A stretch of DNA of 64,000 nucleotides from Pseudeuparius sepicola (lineage: Eukaryota > Arthropoda > Insecta > Coleoptera > Anthribidae): assembly GCA_963920635.1 (NCBI GenBank), contig OY987298.1, positions 115,434,035-115,498,034 of the forward strand, in the 5' to 3' direction. The stretch's first letter is position 1, and each line of letters opens with the position of its first letter. The notes below the pieces were generated by a model. The model ran no database searches and was not told where the DNA came from. It was given only the letters and a program-made list of their open reading frames with translations. Below, piece by piece: positions 56,201 through 64,000 of this stretch. The position numbers and the translations under genes are program-made.

Positions 56201-58380
56201 GTGTAGGACAAGAAAAGGCAGCTTCTAATTCCAACGAAATCAAGTACTAAACGTGCGATAGAAGCAAGTACCAGGTGAGTTTGAAACATATATAGAGTTA
56301 GTTAACCAACAAAAACTATCAAAGATAATTCTCAAAAAAAAAAAACTCACCTGCTACCTAAGCTGTCCCAAACCTTGCTCCGGAAATCGAACATGCAGTT
56401 TTCCCAACTAAGCGTTGGCCTCGACCTTCAAAATGGTCGTCCAAAAGGCCGGCAATTCACATGAAACCAAAAAATACACGGTTCGTGGGTTAAACTATTA
56501 ACAAGTTGCACGATTGAGGCACACAAAACACTCATAAGATAGTCTCATGTATGAGCGATACAGTTGAAAATCTGAATGAGGAAAACCACCTGAGCCCGAG
56601 GCTACCTTCAAACCTGACAGTTTCTAGCTTCGCGAAAATCGAACAGATCAAAAAAGGGGGAAAGATGTGAAAACATGTTTGACGTCTCTTTTATAGATTT
56701 TTACACAGAATATTTCAAAAAAAGGGGGAAAGGGGTGAAAACATGTTTGACGTCTCTTTTATAGATTTATACACAGAATATTTCGGTTAGGTCTCTGATC
56801 TACTGACGTTAGAAACAGAGGAACCCTGCACGGCCTGAGTGCACGAAGGAGTAGAATTTAAGCGCCGATTTTGATAGATCCATGAACGAACCAACCAAAA
56901 CTACTCTATCCAGCGTGAAACAGCGTGCCTTGTCGAACAGGTACGTACGTACAGGTACGTCGAACAGGTACACAGAGACAAAGACGGCGATCGCACGGCA
57001 CCGTCGCAATGACGGTGGGCCTAAGGCGCCAAATTCAAATTTCAAGATGTCAACTTGGTAAATTCATTAAAAAAACCACTTCAGAATGATTGTTTACATC
57101 TCATGGTTTTACAACACGGATAATAGTCTACGAGAATGAAAGTCGCATTTTCAAGGGCTTTTGGTGCATTTAGATATCTACCAATAAAATTTTCGTAAAT
57201 GCCAATTATTTCTTATTTGCGTGCCTAGATACAACTAAATTATAATGAATCAAACCATAAAACTTCCTGATTTCAAGGTGGTTACGTTTAATCACGTAAA
57301 ATTGTTAGGTATAACACTCTCCAACAGTCCAAACCAAAACCCTGGAAGAATGTGCAGGAACAAAATCTCCTTTGCCTTAACCCAGTTTTCCCCTAAAATG
57401 GGGTCAGTAGGGACGAAAAAGCGGACACTTTAGGACAGCCTTTGTAGTTTCCCTTGCAGTCCGAAACTCTAGACACAACCTAAAACCTATATGAACTAAA
57501 ATTGAATTTTAATCACTTTACTCTGAACCACTGCTGTTTTACCATACCTTATTAATACAACTTGCCGTCCTATATTACTAAAAAACACAGTCCAACACAC
57601 AATAAACACAACAAACATTCTTTAAAACAGGAAAATCGCCAGACAAGTAAACGTAACAACTACGAAAAGCTACCTCCCTGTGATGTGACGTAGTGACGTT
57701 TCGCGTCGCCAGCTGGCAGGCCTTTATCATTGCGACGGTGCCGGATCGCATCCGCTCCACTACGTCACAATAAACATCTATGTTTAGACGTGCTGCCTCC
57801 AGTCGTCGCTAAATAGAGTTGATAGAAAAAAAATTTCGAGTATTTTGAAATTTCGTATTTTATCAACAAATAAACATTGTTATACCATGCGGAGGATAAT
57901 AAATAATTCAAACGGGGTAACGCAGTTTTTACATAAAATTTCGTTACAACATCCAATAATTACAAATATAGATTTTAATAAGGGGACTATGATACCTTCT
58001 GTCTTATTTTCTATATAGGCAGTATGTCTGATTGCTAGTACTTGTGCTTATGAAATAAACTATTTCGGGTGTTCATAAAAAAAACAGGGATAATAAAGAA
58101 ACCGCCCTAAAGTGCACAATTCTCCAAATTCTTCTTTAATAAAAAGCCAAAATCAAGCTAAACAAATTGCGTATAAAAGCCAACCATACTTCAAAATTCC
58201 CCGTAAAAAACGTGGAAAGAAATTTCATATAATTTTGCTGGAGTAAAAAATACGATACTTAAAAGGAAACCTCTAGACGTTTCCCAGAAACTGGCCTTTG
58301 ATGTCTGCATCCTGCAATCGTACCGTTCCTGCAAAAAAATAATTACTCAATGACTGACCAAAGCAAAATTAAATATTATT
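56201..58380. other. No gene recognised, with a tandem duplication and a distant inverted repeat
   Basis: Includes the 68-bp tandem duplication at 56649-56784. GATCGCACGGCACCGTCGCAATGA near 56988 has an almost exact reverse complement near 57728 (TCATTGCGACGGTGCCGGAT), perhaps ends of another element. Confidence 0.4.
56649..56784. repeat. 68-bp tandem duplication
   Basis: AAAAAGGGGGAAAG-TGTGAAAACATGTTTGACGTC... occurs twice, period 68, with few differences. Confidence 0.85.
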
Positions 58381-58716
58381 ACAGAAAGAAAGTTAGCAGC
58401 TTTATGGGATTATAAATTTTGGCAACTGGTAATATCATACCAACATCCAAGTTCTAATGGATGTGCCGGTGTTTTCATATTTGAATCGTTCGAGAAGATA
58501 GACTACGTAGACTACGTAGTCTACGTCTACGTCTGCGTAGACTACGTAGACTACGTCTACGTCTGCGTAGACTACGTAGACGGAGACTACGTAGTCTACC
58601 TTCTCGAACGATTTAAATATGAAAACACCGGCACATCCACTAGAACTTCGATGTTGGTATGATATTACCAGTTGCCAAAATTTATAGTCCCATAAAGCCG
58701 CTAACTTTCTTTCTGT
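58381..58716. repeat. Hairpin MITE with a TAGACTACG repeat core
   Basis: The arms ACAGAAAGAAAGTTAGCAGC...GGATGTGCCGGTGTTTTCAT and their complements enclose 58495-58610. That core is made almost entirely of GACTACGTA, GTCTACGTC and GCGTAGACTACGTAGAC units, themselves palindromic. The minus-strand frame at 58435-58818 translates this core and is not a gene. Confidence 0.85.
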
Positions 58717-59315
58717 AAAAATATATTGGGGACTTATCATCTTTTTAATATTTCTACGGCCATAAGATGCAAGTTTCACAAGGATAGGGCTCCCGGTCAG
58801 ATCCTTGTTGATTTCCACAAATTTTCAAGACACATAGTGGTGAATGGCCAATGAGCCTGTTTTCTGTGTCGCATCTTCTTCACATTATTTTCTAGTTTTC
58901 TGGATTCAACACCAACCTAAATTTTTCTTGTTGGTGTTTACTATGCTTTGTGAAATTTAGGCTCTGGTACTATCAGCTTGATGCTAGATGGCGCCACTGG
59001 TTGGTTTCTCACCTCCAAGGGCAAGTTACACTATTATAAGTGCTACCGTTTTATCATCTTATTAAATATTATCAAACCATTTCCTGTTCAGTTTGTTTTT
59101 CAACTTTCGTGCTGTGTCTCGTATACAGCCTGCCCCAGAATTTCTACACAAACAGATATACAAGAAATTTGAAAAATGAAACTGACTTTGACACAACTCA
59201 TTTATACAGAGGGTTCCTTATGTTCCTGGATTGTTGTCGGAATAGTACTTAACCTTATTTGTGGAAACCTTAGTTAGCCCATGCATGACAGAATCGTAGG
59301 GATATGAAAATATTA
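58717..59315. other. No gene recognised
   Basis: Nothing recognised. Confidence 0.35.
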
Positions 59316-59848
59316 CTCTTTAAAATAAGGGGATCCAGCATTTCACAGTCTATCACATAGGAAAAGTGAAGCCTTGATGGGAAGTTTGTTTTCTGTAAAC
59401 TCCAAGGAGACCACATAAGTGGGCTGGTACAAGGTTATGTTATAAATATGTCAGTGTCCAACTGCCATCAGGTTTTATGTGATTAGATAGTGCCATATAT
59501 TCTAAAGGAGGCAAAAAATGTCCCATCATAAGTCACAATTTTTAAGTATTCTAACTTCCAGATACTCAGATGTGACAATTAAAGAATTTCAACTATACAA
59601 TAAATTTGTTTCATTTGACAGTTGCCCATATTCTGTAATTGTAGACACAACATTGTCAAGTCTTAATTTTTAGAAATCATGGAAACCATTATTAATTTTT
59701 ACTAACAATCAAAGTACCTGTTATATTCATAGATTCTCCAATAAAATGGCATACTTGGCATCACTAATACTGATACTATTAGAATGAGGAAAGAATAGGC
59801 CTCACTTTGGAAAGTATAATGCTGGGTCCCCTTATTTTAAAGAGTCCC
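59316..59848 (+). repeat. TIR repeat family 'CTCTTTAAAATAAGGGGACC', copy C, internally deleted
   Basis: Both ends are present (CTCTTTAAAATAAGGGGATC, CCCCTTATTTTAAAGAGTCC). It matches copies A and B but lacks about 540 bp between CTTCCAGATA and AATAAATTTG. Confidence 0.85.
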
Positions 59849-60743
59849 TGGTAGGACCACTCAAGCTTGCTTCTGGGCCAAGAAGAATTAGGAATTTGGG
59901 AAATATAGGTTATGAGGTCATTAAATATATTTTTCCCAGGACCACACCTGTTTCTCTTTATATTTGGAAAGAGCACGTTTTTAGGATAAACTTTTGAAAT
60001 TATTTTTTTATATCTTGCTTCATTAAAAATTATATGCGTATTATCTGTAAAAATATGAAAAATATGTCATAGTATTTTCTTTAATGAAAATCGAGTTAGC
60101 TATGACTGAACTATACAAAAAATTTTGTAATAGAAAATATGTTGTTTCGATTACCTGAGAAGAACCCATACCTATCTGAAAAATACTTAATTATATTTTT
60201 AATTATATTTTTCATAAATATTATATTATTATCAATTTGCTCCCAGGCACAAAGAAGCACAAGTCATGTTCATCCCTTTAATTCTTTCTTCTGAATGAAA
60301 TATACATCTAGAAGTTACTCCCAAGCCAGTCGAGGAAAAGTTCAAACTGGCCTTTATAAAAAAAAACGGGTGTATCTTTGACTAAATAAGCGACTGACTC
60401 TTAAAAGAACTCTTCAGATGTTTGTACAAGAAATCGCTCTTTGAAGATAGAGATCGTCCGTTCTTTCCTGAAAGTAATAATTTCCCATTAGATCGTTGAA
60501 AGTTGAACAAGATTTATGTTATAGCTATCTTCTATTTTTCAAAAGCGTATAAAGGCAGCTTTATGGAATCGTTGAGCAGGATCTTTAGATCTTTTAGATA
60601 AATACGTTCTTTGATAATTAAATGGTAGGCGGATTTTTATTTTTAATTAATTACAAATAGGCTTTAGAATTTGCTCTAAAAACTGTATAGGTATATATAA
60701 AATGAAGACCTGACTGAAGTTATCTGCTGAATTAAAAAAAAAA
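59849..60743. other. No gene recognised
   Basis: AT-rich; nothing recognised. Confidence 0.35.
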
Positions 60744-63059
60744 GGGTGCTACGTGGAGACAGGTTAACATAAAATCGTCACTCAAAAAATGAGGTTGTAG
60801 TAAAAATTAAGGGGAATTCGAGGGTGTACCCTAATTTTGTATACGGGGGTCGGTAAAAAAGTTATCGCGAAAAAACATTTTTTGCAAAATAAAAAAATAT
60901 ATTTTTTTACCTACACATCCATTAGAGAACCTTTAAGTAGTATTCCCGAATATTCAGTTTTTTAATATAACTTCCGATTATATCGGAAATGAAAGTGGTT
61001 TTCTCTATTTTACAACTTACACATTTCTCTTAACCACCACAGGATTCCTTTTTTAATTCTGAATCCAACGATATATAACTTGACCTACTTATCTCCAACC
61101 GTTTCCGAGATATTTATCAGAGAAACTCCATCAAACTAGATACATGGTCTCATGGTCGGTGTCTGATGTTCGATCTGAGTAGGCCAAACAATAAAACCAA
61201 ATTTATGACAAATCAAGTCAGCCATGATAATAAAACTGACAGCGAGTAGGCTGAATGTTAAAGTGGCTATAGCCATTCAACTGCATTCGACTTAATTAAA
61301 AATCTCGTGGAAATTATGAAACATTTATTATTTTTACTACTGGCATATTTATTATAACAACAACAATATGATTAGTTATTAAAAATTAGTTAGAAGTTCA
61401 TTTACATTAAATGTTCAAAATGGTTTCCATTATTATTCACACATAACCTAAGTCTTTTTAAGAATTTTTTTCGGACATTTTCAAAGATTAAGGGACGATA
61501 GATTAAACTATCAATTTCTAATTTTACTCGTCTTTTAATCTCCTCAACATTTTCGGGGCGGTTCTTATAAACTTTATTTTTTAAATGCCCCCACAAGAAA
61601 AAATCCAAGGGGGTTAAATCTGGACTACGTGGCGGCCACCTTATCGTTCCATGTTTACCAATCCAATTTTCAAACGAATTGTTCAAAAATTCCGTTATGG
61701 GCCCACAGTTATGGAAGGAAGCGCCATCTTGCTGCCATATTAATTGTCTTTCTTGGAGTTGGTTAAGAAAAATTAATGGCAACTGGTCAAAGTATTGTTC
61801 CAATTCGTTCTGGATTAAATGTAGGTATTTCATACCTGTCATACTTCCTGAATAAAATAGAGGGCCCATTATAAAATTTCCCACAATTTCTGAAGGATTT
61901 CACAACTTCACGAAATGCCCGTGGATTGTCAACAGACCAAAATATACTATTTTTCCGGTTGTACATTCCCGCCGTTGTAAATGTAGCTTCATCGGCCAAA
62001 TAATTTGTTTAAAAAATCCAGCTCCACCTCTTGCAAAATAAAAGTTTAACATTGTTTGACAATATTCCAGTCTTCTTGCAGCATCTCCAGGGAATAGCCT
62101 TTGAACAGGTAATATTTCGAAGGCTTTAAATTTGCTTAATTTCATTACCTTTTGTATTGTAGACCGGGGAATTTGTAAGTCTCTCGCTGCATCTCTCTGA
62201 GATTTTTCGTTATTTCTTCTGAAATAATTGAAAATTCGTTCTCTCTCGTCCTCACTAATTCTAAACCCTTTTTTTCTCTTGCTAATCACACTTCCTGTCG
62301 ATCTGAATCTTCGATACAGCTTACATATAAATGAAGCACTCGGAACATTTCTATTTGGATATTTACGAGAATACTCCCTCAAGGTTTCTACGTATCTTTT
62401 ATCATTTTTGATGAAGATCTCTAAAATATCACAGCATTCTTCTTTCAAAAACATTTTTTAAACTGCAACTACTAACAGCTTCAGCAACAAAATTTTAGAC
62501 TAATCTGACACGTAAATAGAAATATTGAATTGACAGCCTACTCGATTGTCAGTTTTATTATCATGGCTGAGTTGATTTGTCATAAATTTGGTTTTATTGT
62601 TTGGCCTACTCAGATCGAACATCAGACACCGACCATGAGACCATGTATCTAGTTTGATGGAGCTTCTCTGATAAATATCTCGGAAACGGTTGGAGATAAA
62701 TAGGTCAAATTATATATCGTTGGATTCAGAATTAAAAAAGGAATCCTGTGGTGGTTAAGAGAAATGTGTAAGTTGTAAAATAGAGAAACCACTTTCATTT
62801 CCGCTATAACCGGAAGTTATATTAAAAAACTGAATATTCGGGAATACTACTTAAAGGTTCTCTAATGGATGTGTAGGTAAAAAAAATATATTTTTTTATT
62901 TTGCAAAAAATTTAACTTTTTTACCGACCCCCGTATACAAAATTAGGGTACACCCTCGAATTCCCCTTAATTTTTACTACAACCTCATTTTTTAAATGAC
63001 GATTTTATGTTAACCTGTCTCCACGTAGCACACTTTTTCCGCTTGGATGGGCCACCCTG
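60744..63059 (-). mobile_element. Tc1/mariner-like transposon with about 500-bp TIRs, defective
   Basis: The right end CACACTTTTTCCGCTTGGAT then GGGCCACCCTG on TA is intact. The left end lacks the outermost ~30 bp and starts GGGTGCTACGTGGAGACAGG. The TIRs run about 60744-61256 and 62534-63059. The minus-strand transposase is frameshifted. Confidence 0.9.
61402..62454 (-). pseudogene. Tc1/mariner-superfamily transposase, two frameshifts
   Basis: The first frame from ATG 62454 encodes the DNA-binding half (VETLREYSRKYPNRNVPS, RDAARDLQIPRSTIQKVMKL, LFPGDAARRLEYC). The frame changes near 62000 into ADEATFTTAGMYNRKN (first Asp) and again near 61885 into MGPLFYSGSMTG, WQQDGASFHNCG (second Asp) and RWPPRSPDLTPLDFFLWGHL (third Asp), ending LCVNNNGNHFEHLM. 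I count 35 residues between the second and third Asp, two fewer than in the intact copy at 51237. All catalytic residues are present, so only the frameshifts inactivate it. The TIRs differ in sequence from 50790-52652, so this is a separate family. Confidence 0.9.
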
Positions 63060-63091
63060 TACCTTTACATAGGTATTACCTATTAATTCTA

Positions 63092-64000
63092 CAGGGTGGT
63101 TCACTTTTATGTGGTAGGACTTTAACATTAGATAGAAAAAGATAATCTAAAATGAAAATTTTATATCAACATATATCGGGGAAAGCTTAGTTTCCGAGAT
63201 ACAGGGCGTTGAAGTGTTGGAAAAAATATGAAGTATTTTTTACACTGTCCGAACCAGTGGAGATATTTAAACCAAATTTGATGTGTAGTACCACCTTTTT
63301 GACTACGATATTTAGTGATAATATGAAGGTCCTGAAATAACCAGTGGTGGAGTTATGGGTTTTCACTATCAGTAAATTTAAAAAGTAATTAGTACGGACC
63401 TGTCTCACATCAACGTAAATTTTTTTTTCGTAAAGTTCTTTCAATTCTCTACAAAAAGTGTATCTTGACATTTTTTTGTATCTGCCACGGTTGTGTAGTA
63501 AATAAATTATTTCGTTGCCATCTCAGCCTTTTTTGCCTAAAAATGTGTTTTCTAAGATTATTGATAAATATCGCAAATAACAGAAATTAATTATGGAACA
63601 CTTATCGGATTCAGCTATTTTATTTTTAATTTTATGGAAACAATTTTAAAAATAAACTGGCACTTGGTTTGAGGTACATTACTTTATTATCATTTTAACA
63701 TTTTTATCAAATCTAGTATTATTTCTTAATAATTTTTATAATTCTAAATTTGTACAACATTCAACAATTGTTCAAAATGTGATCCATTCTGTTGCACACA
63801 TAATTCACTTCGACGCCTAACGGATTGAACAGCATCGATTAAATTGCCATTTCTCAATTCATCGCACGCATTTCTGATACGATCAATAAGTTGTTCCCTT
63901 GTTTCTACAGGAGTCGCATAGACTTGTTCTTTTAAAAATCCTCATACGAAGAAGTCCAGAGGTGTTATGTCCGGAGAACGTGGTGGCCAAGCGACCGGTC
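63092..64000 (-). mobile_element. Tc1/mariner-like transposon, cut by the window end
   Basis: Starts at a TA with CAGGGTGGTTCACTTTTATG. The TIR region runs to about 63550, followed by the 3' part of a minus-strand transposase. The other end lies beyond the window. Confidence 0.82.
63749..64000 (-). pseudogene. Transposase C-terminus, Tc1/mariner superfamily
   Basis: The minus-strand frame contains AWPPRSPDITPLDFFV, an in-frame TGA where Trp is expected (TDFFLW position), then FLKEQVYATPVETREQL and SELCVQQNGSHFEQLLNVV before the stop. The rest lies outside the window. Confidence 0.8.

Noticed and set aside
58435..58818. 127-residue minus-strand ORF with VDYVVYVVY repeats
   Set aside because: It translates the TAGACTACG hairpin core and MITE arms; low-complexity by-product.
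1..64000. CRISPR arrays, operons or other prokaryotic systems
   Set aside because: Repeats are inverted or dispersed, with no regular spacers; splice sites, SINEs and large introns show eukaryotic DNA.

Overview
This is eukaryotic, most probably insect, genomic DNA. It is AT-rich and dominated by arthropod-type transposable elements: Tc1/mariner-like elements with CAGGGTG/CACCCTG ends on TA, hAT and fold-back MITEs, two Ty3/gypsy elements, and tRNA-derived SINEs. I cannot name the species from sequence alone.

The only well-supported host gene lies on the + strand and is spread over about 33 kb. Three exons (12774-12928, 17342-17579, 45995-46122) have good splice sites and matching intron phases. 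They encode a CUB domain followed by an LDL-receptor class A domain. Sequence and order fit the CUB2-LDLa segment of Neto (Neuropilin and Tolloid-like), a single-pass membrane auxiliary subunit of kainate-type glutamate receptors. The introns are 4.4 kb and 28.4 kb and are packed with mobile elements. CUB1, the transmembrane segment and the cytoplasmic tail were not found. Three short open exon-like segments (3711-3796, 4712-4803, 5023-5170) lie upstream and are only tentative.

Layout. 1-5.9 kb: LINE fragment, fold-backs, two SINE pieces, candidate exons. 5.9-12.2 kb: a nearly complete gypsy element with 172-bp LTRs and a 4-bp target duplication, broken by frameshifts, a 1.1-kb fold-back insertion and a second small insertion. 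12.35-18.3 kb: MITEs and the CUB exons. 18.3-22.8 kb: a TIR repeat joined to a 3'-truncated CsRn1-like gypsy element on the minus strand. 23-25.2 kb, 31.9-32.6 kb, 33.3-35.1 kb and 48.2-49.7 kb: large palindromic CAGGGTG elements, three of which keep remnants of a transposase DNA-binding domain. 27.8-28.4 kb: a hAT-type MITE with an 8-bp target duplication. 37-46 kb: more MITEs, a decayed mariner copy and the LDLa exon. 50.8-52.65 kb: an apparently intact Tc1/mariner-like element with an uninterrupted 332-codon transposase. 54-60 kb: MITEs and non-coding DNA. 60.7-64 kb: two further Tc1/mariner-like copies, one frameshifted and one cut by the window edge.

No rRNA, functional tRNA, CRISPR array or prokaryotic gene was seen. 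The most interesting material is the modular structure of the fold-back Tc1/mariner derivatives: retained DNA-binding-domain ORFs, including one in each arm of a 1.8-kb palindrome, and a CCGGAAGT-type subterminal module shared between otherwise different elements.
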